Assembly: GCF_003259225.1 (NCBI RefSeq)
Contig: NZ_QHJF01000001.1
Location: 124,001 to 188,000 of the forward strand
Direction: 5' to 3'
Length of the DNA stretch: 64,000 bases
Source: Marinomonas arctica
GTDB lineage: Bacteria; Pseudomonadota; Gammaproteobacteria; Pseudomonadales; Marinomonadaceae
Below are positions 26,596 through 36,304 of the stretch, one piece after another (the stretch's first letter is position 1; the number at the start of each line of letters is the position of its first letter). The translations under genes and the position numbers were made by a program. The notes below the pieces were generated by a model that did no database searches, was not told the origin of the DNA, and saw only the letters and a program-made list of their open reading frames with translations.

Positions 26596-28158
26596 TTACT
26601 GCTTCATGCGTTCTGCAAGATTACCTTGCTCATACGCCTCTTCTTCAATATGGCTAATGTTGATCACGATATTTTCTGCCCTTTCAATACTGTTGATACT
26701 CAGCGCATCCACTTCTTGCATTTTATCGTTAAGATCACGTGCCACACTTGCCTGCTCTTCTGACGAAACATTAATTTGCGCCGTCATCTCAACAACACGC
26801 TTAATAGCCGCTTCGATATCACTCATCTTTTGCGCAACATCATTAACACTATCAACCCCTTGTTGAGCAACCGCCGTCCCTTTATCGATCGTACTGGTCA
26901 CATCCGCGGTATTTTTCTTCAGCTCTTCTGTCATGCTGTGAATACTTTGTGTTGCACTCTGAGTTCTGATTGCCAAAGCACGAACCTCATCCGCGACAAC
27001 CGCGAAACCACGCCCAGCCTCACCAGCACGAGCCGACTCAATGGCCGCATTAAGCGCCAATAAGTTGGTTTGTTCCGCAATACCACTAATGGAATTCACC
27101 ACTTCATTGATACTGTCACTGCGCTCTGCCAGCACCGCCACCACTTTTTTCGCATCGGATATGTCTTGATAAACCTGACGCATAGTTTCACCCGTTTGCT
27201 GGGCAAGCAAGCGACTACCTCGAGACAACTCACCAACCGACTCCGTCGCCTCAACCGCCACATGAACGTGCTCAGCAACATGTGTCACGCTAGACAATAA
27301 TTGAGAACTGGCCGCGACAACATCTTGGAAAGTATTGCGCTGCTTATTAAAGTTACTTAAATTCGCTGTCACACTGGCTTTTGCTTCAGACGCTCGTTTA
27401 CGAAGTTGTTGCGCTCCTTCTTTTAGACGGTATCTAAAGGTGTTACCTGCTGCCTCTTGGTGAATTCTAGCAAACTTAATGGCCGCCTTAGCGCCGATAG
27501 TTTTACAATATAAATACTGACCTATAGGATTATGTGCCTCAGAGGACAACCCCGACACCACCGCACTCAACGATTGACTTTGATGATAGGTCAACCAAAT
27601 GCCCAGCAAAGCCAAAACTTGACCGACAATCTTTAGCTCTAGACTATTTGACATCAACCCAAGCAAAGCCAATAAAACAAAACAAGACATCAAAGGCCAA
27701 GAGGAGTTAGCTAAATACGCGGCGACTTTCGTCGACATAGGCACCAAGGCCTTACCCGCATTAATACGATCATAAACCGATTGAGCGTGCTGAATTTCAT
27801 CTCGAGACGCCTTGCGACGCACGGACTCATAACCCACCACCTTACTGCCATCCAACAGCGGGCTCACATGTGCACTCACCCAATAGTGATCGCCGTTCTC
27901 GCAACGGTTTTTCACCAACCCCATCCAGCTTTTACCTTGCTTTAAATTCGACCACATATCGGCAAACACAGCCGCTGGAACATCAGGGTGGCGAATGATA
28001 TTGTGAGCCTTACCAATCAGCGCCTCGCGCTCAAAACCAGCCACCTCGCAGAAAACATCATTAACAAAGGTAATACGTCCTTTCACATCGGTACTGGAAA
28101 CTAGAACATAGCTTTCAGGAAAATCATTTTCTTTATTTGTTACTGGCATTTTTCGCAT
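26596..28158 (-). CDS. PAS-domain methyl-accepting chemotaxis protein, Aer-like
   Basis: The 520-residue receptor begins with a PAS domain (about residues 10 to 110: [52 protein letters not shown]), as in the aerotaxis receptor Aer. Two membrane helices follow (about 152 to 190), with no large periplasmic loop. The signalling domain has the hallmark tip [19 protein letters not shown] and [15 protein letters not shown]. It should sense an intracellular redox or energy cue through the PAS domain and control CheA. ATG at 28158 is preceded by GAGAG. No other chemotaxis gene is adjacent. The ligand or cofactor cannot be read from the sequence. Confidence 0.92.
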   Translation of the reverse strand: MRKMPVTNKENDFPESYVLVSSTDVKGRITFVNDVFCEVAGFEREALIGKAHNIIRHPDVPAAVFADMWSNLKQGKSWMGLVKNRCENGDHYWVSAHVSPLLDGSKVVGYESVRRKASRDEIQHAQSVYDRINAGKALVPMSTKVAAYLANSSWPLMSCFVLLALLGLMSNSLELKIVGQVLALLGIWLTYHQSQSLSAVVSGLSSEAHNPIGQYLYCKTIGAKAAIKFARIHQEAAGNTFRYRLKEGAQQLRKRASEAKASVTANLSNFNKQRNTFQDVVAASSQLLSSVTHVAEHVHVAVEATESVGELSRGSRLLAQQTGETMRQVYQDISDAKKVVAVLAERSDSINEVVNSISGIAEQTNLLALNAAIESARAGEAGRGFAVVADEVRALAIRTQSATQSIHSMTEELKKNTADVTSTIDKGTAVAQQGVDSVNDVAQKMSDIEAAIKRVVEMTAQINVSSEEQASVARDLNDKMQEVDALSINSIERAENIVINISHIEEEAYEQGNLAERMKQ

Positions 28159-28249
28159 AAATAACTCTCGATTTTATAATCATTATTTTTATCACATAGT
28201 GTGTGATTTATTATTTTTTGTTAAGCACTAAAAGTACACTAATAATGGC

Positions 28250-29635
28250 TTATTCGTCATCAAAATCTCGATACGCATCCGGCGCTAAATCCTCAAAGCG
28301 GGTATATTTACCCACAAACGCCAATCGACAAGTACCTATTGGACCATTACGCTGCTTACCTATGATAATTTCTGCAATGCCTTTATGAGGCGTATCTTCA
28401 TGATAAACTTCATCACGATAAACAAAAGAAATCACATCCGCATCCTGCTCGATCGCACCAGATTCACGCAAATCTGAGTTTACCGGACGCTTATTCGGAC
28501 GGTTCTCCAAACTACGGTTAAGCTGAGATAAGGCCACCATAGGACACTCCATTTCCTTCGCTATGGCCTTCAGAGATCGCGAAATTTCCGAAATTTCATT
28601 GGTTCGCCCTTCAGTAAAGCCTGGAATTTGCATCAACTGAAGATAATCGACCATGATCATAGCAACGCCACCATGCTCTCGAGCAATACGACGCACACGA
28701 GAACGCATTTCTGTCGGACTAATACCGCCAGTATCATCAATGAAAAGTTTACGGTCTTTTAACATTTTCACCGCAGACATCAATTTATCCCAGTCTTCTT
28801 GAACCAATTGCCCCGAGCGCATACGAGTCTGGTCAATTCGCCCCAGAGAAGACAACATACGCATCATCAAGGCTTCGGCCGGCATTTCCAAACTGAATAC
28901 TATGACGGGTTTGTCGCTGATCATGGTGGCATTTTCCACCAAATTCATAGCAAAAGTTGTTTTCCCCATCGACGGACGACCGGCGACAATAATCAAATCC
29001 GATGGCTGCATACCCGCCGTCATTGCATCTAAATCCGTAAACCCTGTACTCAAACCAGTAATCGCGCCTTCTTGATGATACAGCTCATCAATTTTATCAA
29101 CCGTGGCACTCAAAATATCCGCAGCAATTCGAGGCCCACCTTTCTTCTCACCACCTTCCGCGATCTGAAATATTTTTCGCTCGGCTTCATCCAGCACCTC
29201 TGCCGCAGTCATGCCTTCTGGGTGAAACGCCCGCGCAGAAATCTCATTGGTCGTAGAGATAAGTCGGCGTAAGATGGAACGCTCTCGGACAATATCGGCA
29301 TACGCTGCGATATTGGAGGCACTAGGTGTTGCTTCAGCCACCTCGATAAGATAAGCCATGCCGCCAATGGATTCTAAGTCACCACGCTTGTCGAGGCGCT
29401 CACCAATGGTCACCACATCAATCGGTTCCGATTCATCGGCTAAACGTGCAATAACAGTAAAAATTAACTTATGTTCTGGACGATAAAAATCATCCGCAAT
29501 GACCAGCTCAGAGACTCTTTCCCAAGCCTGGGGATCAAGCATCAAGCCACCAACAACTGAACGCTCAGCTTCAATGGAATATGGCGGTAATTTAATAGAA
29601 GCGACTTCGGAATCATTTAGTTGCACGCAAAACAC
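28250..29635 (-). CDS. dnaB: Replicative DNA helicase DnaB
   Basis: DnaB is the hexameric helicase of the replication fork. The 461-residue product has the N-terminal domain (KLPPYSIEAERSVVGGLMLD, VIADDFYRPEHKLIF), the linker, and the RecA-like domain with Walker A GRPSMGKTTFAMN and IMVDYLQLMQIPG, ending in EIIIGKQRNGPIGTC. Two GTG codons, at 29635 and 29626, are possible starts; the second has GGGTG six bases upstream and would make a protein three residues shorter. It follows the rplI operon but is separated from it by a strong terminator, so it has its own promoter within about 50 bases. Confidence 0.97.
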   Translation of the reverse strand: MFCVQLNDSEVASIKLPPYSIEAERSVVGGLMLDPQAWERVSELVIADDFYRPEHKLIFTVIARLADESEPIDVVTIGERLDKRGDLESIGGMAYLIEVAEATPSASNIAAYADIVRERSILRRLISTTNEISARAFHPEGMTAAEVLDEAERKIFQIAEGGEKKGGPRIAADILSATVDKIDELYHQEGAITGLSTGFTDLDAMTAGMQPSDLIIVAGRPSMGKTTFAMNLVENATMISDKPVIVFSLEMPAEALMMRMLSSLGRIDQTRMRSGQLVQEDWDKLMSAVKMLKDRKLFIDDTGGISPTEMRSRVRRIAREHGGVAMIMVDYLQLMQIPGFTEGRTNEISEISRSLKAIAKEMECPMVALSQLNRSLENRPNKRPVNSDLRESGAIEQDADVISFVYRDEVYHEDTPHKGIAEIIIGKQRNGPIGTCRLAFVGKYTRFEDLAPDAYRDFDDE

Positions 29636-29681
29636 CCATACAGAGACAGAAAAAACAGGAAGATTAGCTTATCACGCTAAT

Positions 29682-29716
29682 AAAAAAAGGGCATCTTGCA
29701 ATAGCAAGACACCCTT
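29682..29716 (-). terminator. Rho-independent terminator of the rpsF-rplI operon
   Basis: On the minus strand a 13-base stem (29704-29716 pairing with 29687-29699, one mismatch) encloses the loop TATT and runs into seven T residues. It lies 52 bases after the rplI stop and before dnaB. Confidence 0.9.
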
Positions 29717-29767
29717 CTCTTATTCAAGAAAGATTCGCATCTCTCTTAAGTAATTTATCGAAACAAA

Positions 29768-30211
29768 TTACTCAGCGATTACAGACAAAGTAACCGTTAC
29801 AATCACTTCAGCGTGAAGTTGAACGTCTACTTCGAAAGAACCTGTGTGACGAATCGCGCCTTCAGGAAGACGGATTTCTGCTTTCTCTACCGCTACTTGC
29901 GTAGAAATAGCATCAGCGATGTCACGAGTACCGATAGAACCAAAAAGCTTACCTTCGTCGCCAGCATTCGCAGCGATAGTGAAAGTTTTACCTTCTAGCA
30001 ATTGAGCACGAGCTTCAGCAGCCGCTTTACGTTCTGCAGCTTGAGCTTCAAGTTCAACACGGCGCTCTTCAAAGCTAGCCAAGTTAGCTTTAGTAGCCAT
30101 TACAGCTTTTTTGTTCGGAATCAAAAAGTTACGAGCATAGCCTGGCTTAACAACTGCAACGTCACCAATACCGCCTAGCTTGTTTACTTTGTCGAGTAGA
30201 ATAACTTCCAT
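29768..30211 (-). CDS. rplI: 50S ribosomal protein L9
   Basis: L9 binds 23S rRNA at the base of the L1 stalk. The 147-residue product has the conserved N-terminal [20 protein letters not shown] and [19 protein letters not shown], the long connecting helix (about residues 45 to 72) and the C-terminal domain with [14 protein letters not shown] and [18 protein letters not shown] at 30209-30211 has GAGGTG seven bases upstream; an in-frame GTG nine bases earlier lies within that site. Last gene of the rpsF operon. Confidence 0.98.
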   Translation of the reverse strand: MEVILLDKVNKLGGIGDVAVVKPGYARNFLIPNKKAVMATKANLASFEERRVELEAQAAERKAAAEARAQLLEGKTFTIAANAGDEGKLFGSIGTRDIADAISTQVAVEKAEIRLPEGAIRHTGSFEVDVQLHAEVIVTVTLSVIAE

Positions 30212-30233
30212 CTCGATCACCTCTAATTAATCA

Positions 30234-31094
30234 TTAGCTATCACTTGAGTTGGACGCCTTACCTTGGATTCTAGAGCGAATATTCACAAAACTATCAATC
30301 ACACAAAGTGCGACCAACACGTTCGCGAAATACACATTCAAAACAAAAAATCCCACAAGATAAAATGCGATCAGTCCAACAACCCCAATTTCTTTTTTTG
30401 CTAAAATACCATGCACTAAAGCAAGCCCCGGCAACACTAACGCAGGAATAGCAGCTTGAGACAGAATAGCAAAGGACCCACCTAAGGATTCCCCCACAAG
30501 AATCATTCCACCCAACGCCAAACTAAACGCGATCGGCAGCCTTAATTGATGAAATTCTGTGCGTAAACCGCCAGGATTATAGAGCCCTGCTTGCCACTTT
30601 CTCGCCAAAAACAGCGAAATCACAGCAATCACCACTTGAAAGATGGACACAGCCATCACCGCCTGGTTAAAGATCAAATCTTTATCGGGAACTTCAACAC
30701 CTTCCGAAACCAATACTTTTTGAACCAAGGCAACAGCCAGATTCAAAACATCAGCCATCAAAAGAGGCTGAAGCAGAGTGCTAATGACTGCTAAAAAGCT
30801 GCCAGCTAATAACACCCAACTCCATGACATGGTTGATCTAAGCAAATAGGCCAACAACATCACATCGACTAACACCATAAGTGCCGTAGCATCGCCTTGG
30901 TATATCCACAGCACAAACGCTGGTAAACATCCCCAAGCTAATACAGGTATTCCTTCTTTTACACCTTTGCGAAGCACTACCAACCCTAAGATTGCAGCGG
31001 CCAGCCAAAACATCATAGGAATTAGACCAAACACCATAACACCTATTATGGCATTAAGACGTTTTTTCATTACCCAATTTGCTAAACCACTCAT
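30234..31094 (-). CDS. DUF2232-like integral membrane protein
   Basis: A 286-residue protein with about eight hydrophobic helices spread over its length and a short charged tail. It resembles the DUF2232/YybS group of membrane proteins found in the S18-L9 interval in several gammaproteobacteria, a recollection that I cannot check here. It has no recognisable catalytic motif or transporter signature. It lies between rpsR (21 bases upstream) and rplI (22 bases downstream), so it is co-transcribed with ribosomal genes. The function is unknown. Confidence 0.75.
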   Translation of the reverse strand: MSGLANWVMKKRLNAIIGVMVFGLIPMMFWLAAAILGLVVLRKGVKEGIPVLAWGCLPAFVLWIYQGDATALMVLVDVMLLAYLLRSTMSWSWVLLAGSFLAVISTLLQPLLMADVLNLAVALVQKVLVSEGVEVPDKDLIFNQAVMAVSIFQVVIAVISLFLARKWQAGLYNPGGLRTEFHQLRLPIAFSLALGGMILVGESLGGSFAILSQAAIPALVLPGLALVHGILAKKEIGVVGLIAFYLVGFFVLNVYFANVLVALCVIDSFVNIRSRIQGKASNSSDS

Positions 31095-31115
31095 ATAAAG
31101 CGCTTCTTCAGCCTA

Positions 31116-31346
31116 TTAATTAAAATGGCTATCAGTGTAAGGAAGCAAAGCAATGTAGCGAGCGCGTTTGATTGCAGTCGCTAGCTGACGCTGGTAACGA
31201 GCCTTAGTGCCAGTAATACGGCTAGGAACGATTTTACCAGTTTCAGTGATGTAACCTTTCAGTGTGTCTAGATCTTTGTAATCGATCTCTTTAACGCCTT
31301 CTGCTGTAAAACGGCAGAACTTACGACGACGGAAAAAACGAGCCAT
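31116..31346 (-). CDS. rpsR: 30S ribosomal protein S18
   Basis: S18 binds next to S6 on the platform of the small subunit. The 76-residue product reads [13 protein letters not shown], then [20 protein letters not shown] and [20 protein letters not shown], the conserved core of the family. ATG at 31346 follows rpsF by 23 bases, and the S6-S18 pairing on the ribosome fits the gene pairing. Confidence 0.98.
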   Translation of the reverse strand: MARFFRRRKFCRFTAEGVKEIDYKDLDTLKGYITETGKIVPSRITGTKARYQRQLATAIKRARYIALLPYTDSHFN

Positions 31347-31369
31347 GAGTGTCTCCTAATAAAAATAGA

Positions 31370-31774
31370 TTAATCTTCAGATTCTTCAGATACTTCGTCA
31401 GAATTGTCGTGGTGACGCTCTTCACGTTGAGGAGCAGAACGACGATCTTCACGACCTTCAGAAGCTTTAATAGGAGATACGTCAGTTACCGCATCTTTAC
31501 GACGAATCACCAAGTTACGGATGATGGCATCGTTGTAGCGGAACGTGTCGTTTAGTTCAGACAAAACACTGTCAGAACACTCAATGTTCATCAGAACATA
31601 GTGTGCTTTGTGAATTTTGTTAATTGGGTAAGCAAGTTGACGACGGCCCCAATCTTCAAAACGGTGAACTTGACCACCATCTTCAGTGATTAGGTTAGTG
31701 TAACGCTCTACCATTGCTGGTACTTGCTCGCTTTGATCTGGGTGAACCAGAAAGACGATTTCATAATGACGCAT
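31370..31774 (-). CDS. rpsF: 30S ribosomal protein S6
   Basis: The 134-residue product starts [20 protein letters not shown] and includes [20 protein letters not shown] and [13 protein letters not shown]. The tail is charged and ends in a run of acidic residues (EVSEESED), the part that RimK modifies with glutamates in E. coli. It is the first gene of the operon rpsF-rpsR-DUF2232-rplI. ATG at 31774 has AAGGAG upstream. The leader contains a hairpin that may be an S6:S18 binding site (see 31797-31835). Confidence 0.98.
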   Translation of the reverse strand: MRHYEIVFLVHPDQSEQVPAMVERYTNLITEDGGQVHRFEDWGRRQLAYPINKIHKAHYVLMNIECSDSVLSELNDTFRYNDAIIRNLVIRRKDAVTDVSPIKASEGREDRRSAPQREERHHDNSDEVSEESED

Positions 31775-31796
31775 TTAAGCTCCTTATGGGTTCTTA

Positions 31797-31835
31797 GTCT
31801 CCACGCTTGCTTCCCCTGTGATAAAGCTGTGAGAC
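31797..31835 (-). promoter_or_regulatory. Possible S6:S18-binding leader hairpin
   Basis: The rpsF leader has GTCTCAC pairing with GTGGAGAC (one bulge), closing a region with an inner GCTT/AAGC stem. Many bacteria control rpsF by an S6:S18-binding leader RNA, so this is the expected place for one. I could not match the conserved loop bases from memory. Confidence 0.35.
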
Positions 31836-31862
31836 AAGGAGTATTGATTTACAGGGACGCGC

Positions 31863-31892
31863 ATTATATAGCACGAGTGGACGATAAGTAAA
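31863..31892 (-). promoter_or_regulatory. Sigma-70 promoter of the rpsF operon
   Basis: On the minus strand, TTTACT at 31887-31892 and a perfect TATAAT at 31863-31868 are separated by 18 bases. The start of transcription would be near 31857, giving a leader of about 80 bases. The 302-base stretch between rpsF and mipA holds this promoter, the mipA promoter and no gene. Confidence 0.75.
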
Positions 31893-31990
31893 CGAAATCA
31901 ACACATCAACTCTGAAAACCATAAGAAAAGTCGCTTTCAATGGCACCATTTAAACCAAACAAGCAATAAATACGCACACTACGAAAATGT

Positions 31991-32019
31991 TTTACAGCTC
32001 TAATCAAAGACCATAAAAT
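31991..32019 (+). promoter_or_regulatory. Sigma-70 promoter of the mipA/ompV-like gene
   Basis: TTTACA (31991-31996) and TAAAAT (32014-32019) are separated by 17 bases, each one base from consensus. The ATG of the MipA-like gene follows at 32077. Confidence 0.6.
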
Positions 32020-32076
32020 CAAATGGATTTTTGTTTGCGCTCATTTTGCTTAACCCTTTTGATGGACACCGTTTTC

Positions 32077-32802
32077 ATGAAAAAAGTATGTTTAACACTG
32101 CTATTGGCTATTCCAGTCATTGCACAGGCCGATACCAATTTAGGCATCATTGCGGTCAAGTCAGAGCCTCTCTATAAAGACATGGACTCAGAGTCCACTT
32201 TTTTACCTAACGTTGGTTATGAGGGCGAACACTTCTTCCTTCGCCTACCGGAAATCGGCTATCGCTTTTTACCCAAACAGTCGACCCAAAACATGTCAGT
32301 GGGCTTATCTTACGAAAGCACGGGATTCGATCCCGATGACTCAAATAATGCCAATATTAGACAACTCGATGATAGGGACGCCGGCATTATGGCATTTGCA
32401 TCCTATCAGCTAGGCCCAGTTACCACGAAAATCGCACAGGATGTGAGTGGCGAACATGATGGCTACTACGCACAAATATCGGCAGGATACCCTATTGCTG
32501 CTGGCGCTTGGACCGTTATCCCATCCATCGCTTATCGCTATATAGACAGTAAAATGAGCAATCACCTATTTGGTGTATCTCAAGCAGAATCAGCGAGAAC
32601 AGGCGGTGCAATTAATGCCTATGATACAGATGCTATTTCTTCCGTTCGTTATGGAGTAAGAGGGATCTACCCCATATCGAAAAGCCTTAGCCTCATGCTT
32701 GGCATCAACCATACACAATTCGATAAAGACATTCTAAAAAGTCCTATCGTAGAAGATAACGCCATTACCTCTGTGTTAGCGGGTGTGAACTTGGCCTTTT
32801 AA
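32077..32802 (+). CDS. MipA/OmpV family outer-membrane protein
   Basis: The 241-residue product has a signal peptide (MKKVCLTLLLAIPVIAQA, cleavage after ADA-like end near residue 18 to 20) and a beta-rich mature part ending in Phe (LAGVNLAF), as outer-membrane barrels do. Features of the family include FFLRLPEIGYRF and GYPIAAGAWTVIPSIAYRYI. MipA in E. coli is a scaffold for murein enzymes and OmpV a porin-like protein; neither role can be assigned here. I start at ATG 32077, which gives a clean signal peptide; earlier starts would add an unlikely 18-residue extension. It has its own promoter and is divergent from rpsF. Confidence 0.85.
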   Translation: MKKVCLTLLLAIPVIAQADTNLGIIAVKSEPLYKDMDSESTFLPNVGYEGEHFFLRLPEIGYRFLPKQSTQNMSVGLSYESTGFDPDDSNNANIRQLDDRDAGIMAFASYQLGPVTTKIAQDVSGEHDGYYAQISAGYPIAAGAWTVIPSIAYRYIDSKMSNHLFGVSQAESARTGGAINAYDTDAISSVRYGVRGIYPISKSLSLMLGINHTQFDKDILKSPIVEDNAITSVLAGVNLAF

Positions 32803-32869
32803 AATAGTCGCCACTTGAAACCACGGACTAAAACGCCTTACCACAAGCCAAGGCTTCGGAATAAACCTA

Positions 32870-33772
32870 ATGAGCAAACTTTCCAACAATAGCCAAGCCA
32901 TGCTCTTTGGGCTTGGCGCTGTTTTACTCTGGTCTACGGTCGCAACAGCCTTTTCGCTGTCTCTTAGGCATTTTTCCCCGACACAACTCCTACTTGTCGC
33001 CAACATGGTGTCGCTGCTCTTTTTAGTTAGCCTAATTGTGTATAAAGGCGAAATAAAGCCGTTAATGACTGTGGCAAAACAAACGTGGAAGTCCTCTTTG
33101 TTTTTTGGTGCCATTAACCCATTTCTTTATTACTTAATATTACTGCAAGCCTACAACACCCTTCCCGCTCAGGAAGCACAAGCTATCAACTATACTTGGG
33201 CAATCATGTTGAGTTTTATGGCCGTACCCATTCTCAAGCAGCGCCTTAAACCTGCGGACTATCTCGCCGCTGGAGCCTGCTATTTTGGTGTCTTATATAT
33301 TTCAACCCGTGGGCAGATTGGCTCATTAGAGTTTTCCAATGCTTCTGGTGTCGCGTTCGCTCTATTTAGCACCATTATTTGGGCACTTTATTGGCTACTC
33401 AACACAAAAGATAAGCGCCCTAGCCTAATAGGTATTACGCTAAACTTCGCCTTTGCATTGCCATTAATACTTATTTTTGCGGGTGTCACTGGAGAGCTAA
33501 CCCAGTGGGATAATAATGGCTTGTGGGGCGCCATTTATATTGGCTTGTTTGAAATGGGATTAAGTTTTGTTTTATGGAACAAAGCAATGAAATTAACAAC
33601 AAACGCCAGCCAAGTGGCTAACCTCATATTTTTGTCCCCTTTGCTGTCCATTATTTGGCTGTCACAATTTGCAGGAGAACCCATCCTAAACTCCACTCTC
33701 ATTGGTCTAGCGTGTATTCTTGTTGGGCTGTTTGTACAAAACGTAGCGAAAAAAACCAAACAATCTACATAG
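32870..33772 (+). CDS. EamA/DMT-superfamily transporter
   Basis: A 300-residue polytopic protein with ten predicted membrane helices in two EamA repeats (AMLFGLGAVLLWSTVATAF in the first; GVAFALFSTIIWALYWLLN at the start of the second). Its family exports amino acids, nucleobases or other small metabolites, and the substrate cannot be told. A second EamA gene follows after 8 bases, so the two are probably one operon. ATG at 32870 is the start. Confidence 0.88.
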   Translation: MSKLSNNSQAMLFGLGAVLLWSTVATAFSLSLRHFSPTQLLLVANMVSLLFLVSLIVYKGEIKPLMTVAKQTWKSSLFFGAINPFLYYLILLQAYNTLPAQEAQAINYTWAIMLSFMAVPILKQRLKPADYLAAGACYFGVLYISTRGQIGSLEFSNASGVAFALFSTIIWALYWLLNTKDKRPSLIGITLNFAFALPLILIFAGVTGELTQWDNNGLWGAIYIGLFEMGLSFVLWNKAMKLTTNASQVANLIFLSPLLSIIWLSQFAGEPILNSTLIGLACILVGLFVQNVAKKTKQST

Positions 33773-33780
33773 GACTTTCC

Positions 33781-34674
33781 ATGCCAGCGTTTGTTTATTT
33801 ACTTTTGCCCATTTTTTTCTGGTCAGGCAACTACATTCTAGGGCGTATTACTGTCTCAAGCGGCATAGATCCCTTCTCCATTTCATTTTTACGCTGGTCC
33901 CTCGCTTGCCTAATCATTTTGCCTTTTGCTTACAAAAAACTTTGGTTAGAACGTCACATCATCATTAATAACTGGCCATTACTGACACTATTCGGGTGGC
34001 TTGGTATCTGTAATTACAATTTATTTTTGTATATTGGACTCACCTCAACCACAGTAACCAATGCCGTACTATTAAACTCCATTATGCCGGTGATGATTCT
34101 AATTACTGCCCGCATCTTGTTGGGTAGCAAAACCTCTTGGCGCCAAAACACTGGCATTTTAATCTCCACGCTTGGCGCCATCACCATCGTCAGTCGTGGC
34201 AGTTTGGAGACCTTTTTGCACCTCAGTTTTTCACCAGGCGACCTATGGATTATCACGGCCGCCATCAGCTGGGCCATTTATTCAGTACTAATCATTAAAC
34301 GACCACAAGGCATGTCTTTAATCGGTTTCTTTGCTTGCACGGCACTCATCGGTACCGCCTTTCAAGCACCGCTGTTTTTTCTTTTCTCAGACAGTACCCT
34401 TGCTGATTTTAGTCTCAGCAATTGGGTCACCATTCTTTATATGGGATTGTTTGCATCCATCGGCGCATTCCTATGCTGGAATACCGGAGTACAAAAGTTG
34501 GGCGCTGCTACAGCAGGACACTTTATTCATTTACTCCCTGTTTTTAGTATTGGCCTGTCCGTGCTTTTTTTAGATGAGATCCTGCTAAGCTTTCACTATA
34601 TCGGCATCCTATCAATCTTCTCAGGAATCTTTGTGGCAACCGTGCTGAATAAGAAACAGCAAAAAACAACCTAA
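33781..34674 (+). CDS. EamA/DMT-superfamily transporter
   Basis: A 297-residue protein with ten membrane helices, beginning MPAFVYLLLPIFFWSGNYIL and including SFLRWSLACLIILPFAYK and FLCWNTGVQKLGAATAGHF, typical of the EamA family. The start is ATG at 33781 with AGGA upstream; the frame is open further upstream but that part overlaps the previous gene and is not hydrophobic. It lies directly after another EamA gene and shares its direction, so the two may form a heteromeric or redundant pair. Confidence 0.88.
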   Translation: MPAFVYLLLPIFFWSGNYILGRITVSSGIDPFSISFLRWSLACLIILPFAYKKLWLERHIIINNWPLLTLFGWLGICNYNLFLYIGLTSTTVTNAVLLNSIMPVMILITARILLGSKTSWRQNTGILISTLGAITIVSRGSLETFLHLSFSPGDLWIITAAISWAIYSVLIIKRPQGMSLIGFFACTALIGTAFQAPLFFLFSDSTLADFSLSNWVTILYMGLFASIGAFLCWNTGVQKLGAATAGHFIHLLPVFSIGLSVLFLDEILLSFHYIGILSIFSGIFVATVLNKKQQKTT

Positions 34675-35537
34675 CCTCTATTGCGCGCCATTCTGGTACT
34701 GATCAATATGCTGGAAAAAATAAACAGCATCCCCAGAATGGCGTAAATATCCGGCACATGGCCCCAAATAACCCAGCCCCAAAAGCCGCTAAACACCACA
34801 CCAACATAACTGACTGGTGAGACGATACTGGCTGGCGCATAGGTGTAAGCCAAATTATAAAGATACATGCCAACATACAAGGTGACAGTCACAGCCGCCA
34901 CCAATGGCCACACCTCTACAGGTAAAACCAACGACTCACCTTGCAGCCACAACAAAGGCAAAGACAATATCGTCGACACGAAAAAATACACGAATAGCGT
35001 TTCTTGCCCAGAAACCTGCTGAGACAACATCCGCGTCGTCACCATGGACAGCGCCAACCCAAGAGCCGATACAAAACCGACAAGATGCCATGGGTTCAAA
35101 TGATCTGGTGTTGGCTGAATAACAAATGCCACCCCAATAAACCCAATAATCAAGGGCAACCAACGCGTCTTCGGAATGCGAATCCGATGCAGCATCCACA
35201 CCACAAATGGCACACACAATGGCGCGCAACTTCGAAGCAAAGATGCTTCAACAAGGGGGATGTGGTTCAACGCCCAGTAGTAAAAAAGAAAACCAATAAA
35301 GCCACCAAAGCTGCGTAGAAAATGAATTTTCCACACAGCAAAAGAACGCTTTTGCCAACGTCCGCGCATCTGCGGCAATAATATGAGGGCGCAAAAGAGA
35401 CTTTGCCAAAACACTAAGGTTGATACCGCAATCATGGTTTGAGCCTGCTTGGCAGCCAATGCGGTAAGCGACATAACAAACGCATAAGCGATTGTCATTA
35501 TGATGCCTTTCTTTAACAACTCGTTATCATCTAACAC
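34671..35537 (-). CDS. EamA/DMT-superfamily transporter
   Basis: A 288-residue protein with about ten membrane helices (LKKGIIMTIAYAFVMSLTAL, then SFGGFIGFLFYYWALNHIPL), again an EamA-type transporter. It is convergent with the previous gene and the two stop codons overlap. The GTG start at 35537 keeps the segment before the first helix common in the family; an ATG at 35498 with AAAGG upstream would be 13 residues shorter. It does not belong to the same transcript as the two upstream EamA genes. The substrate is unknown. Confidence 0.85.
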   Translation of the reverse strand: MLDDNELLKKGIIMTIAYAFVMSLTALAAKQAQTMIAVSTLVFWQSLFCALILLPQMRGRWQKRSFAVWKIHFLRSFGGFIGFLFYYWALNHIPLVEASLLRSCAPLCVPFVVWMLHRIRIPKTRWLPLIIGFIGVAFVIQPTPDHLNPWHLVGFVSALGLALSMVTTRMLSQQVSGQETLFVYFFVSTILSLPLLWLQGESLVLPVEVWPLVAAVTVTLYVGMYLYNLAYTYAPASIVSPVSYVGVVFSGFWGWVIWGHVPDIYAILGMLFIFSSILISTRMARNRG

Positions 35538-35590
35538 TAAATCGCTCTTTCTATAAACGTGAAGCGGAATGACTGTTTAACCCAATCAAA

Positions 35591-36304
35591 CTAGATTGTC
35601 GAGCGACTGGATACGCCGACACCAAGATAATTAGAAAAAAGCGCATGAGGTTCTGGTTGAGACAATACGGACACAGGTTCATGAGCGATCACCTCTCCCT
35701 GTTCGATCAAGATCACACGCCCTCCCACCAAACACGCCTCTTGAGGCAAATGGGAAATCAGCAAGGTCGTTAAACCTAACTCATCAGTAACCTCATTGAC
35801 CAAATAAAGCATTTCTTCCCGCAAAGCAGGGTCCAAGGCACTAAAAGGCTCATCCAGTAATAAAATAGGCTTCTTTCTAACAAGGGCCCGAGCAATCGCC
35901 ACTCGCTGGGCTTGGCCGCCTGATAGTGCCTGAGGAAAACGTTTCACCTTATCAACAAGCTGTGTTTTTTCCAACGCCCAACTCACCTTTTCCTTTTGCT
36001 CTCGATTCAAACTCAACGAAGGCGACACCCCAATGGCAACATTCTGCCAAACGGTCAACTGCGGAAACAGATTATCGCTCTGAAACAAAGTAGAAATAGG
36101 ACGTTCATAAGCCGGTAAAGACAGCAAAGACGCCTCATGAAAATACAGCTCACCGCGTCCTTCTAAATACCCTCCCAGCAAATGCAGAAGTGTGCTTTTC
36201 CCTTCACCACTACCTCCCAATAAGGTGGTCATCCCCGGCTTAATATTCACGCAATAATTGGCGTGAAAACGCTCCCAATCATATTGAAGGTTAATTTTTA
36301 ACAT
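35591..36304 (-). CDS. thiQ: Thiamine ABC transporter ATP-binding protein ThiQ
   Basis: ThiQ powers uptake of thiamine and its phosphates. The 237-residue product has Walker A GGSGEGKSTLLHLLGG at about residues 31 to 46, the ABC signature ALSGGQAQRVAIARAL and Walker B ILLLDEPFSALD. ATG at 36304 overlaps the end of thiP by 14 bases. It is the last gene of thiB-thiP-thiQ, under the TPP riboswitch at 38989-39083. Length and motifs are normal. Confidence 0.93.
   Translation of the reverse strand: MLKINLQYDWERFHANYCVNIKPGMTTLLGGSGEGKSTLLHLLGGYLEGRGELYFHEASLLSLPAYERPISTLFQSDNLFPQLTVWQNVAIGVSPSLSLNREQKEKVSWALEKTQLVDKVKRFPQALSGGQAQRVAIARALVRKKPILLLDEPFSALDPALREEMLYLVNEVTDELGLTTLLISHLPQEACLVGGRVILIEQGEVIAHEPVSVLSQPEPHALFSNYLGVGVSSRSTI

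Noticed and set aside
28191..28207. ATCACA and TGTGAT hairpin before the chemoreceptor gene as a CRP site
   Set aside because: CRP sites have TGTGA first and TCACA second; here the order is reversed. It also lacks a U-tract on the strand where a terminator would be needed.
29627..29645. A short ATG frame before dnaB that could be a leader peptide
   Set aside because: It ends after a few codons in another frame and has no ribosome-binding site of its own.
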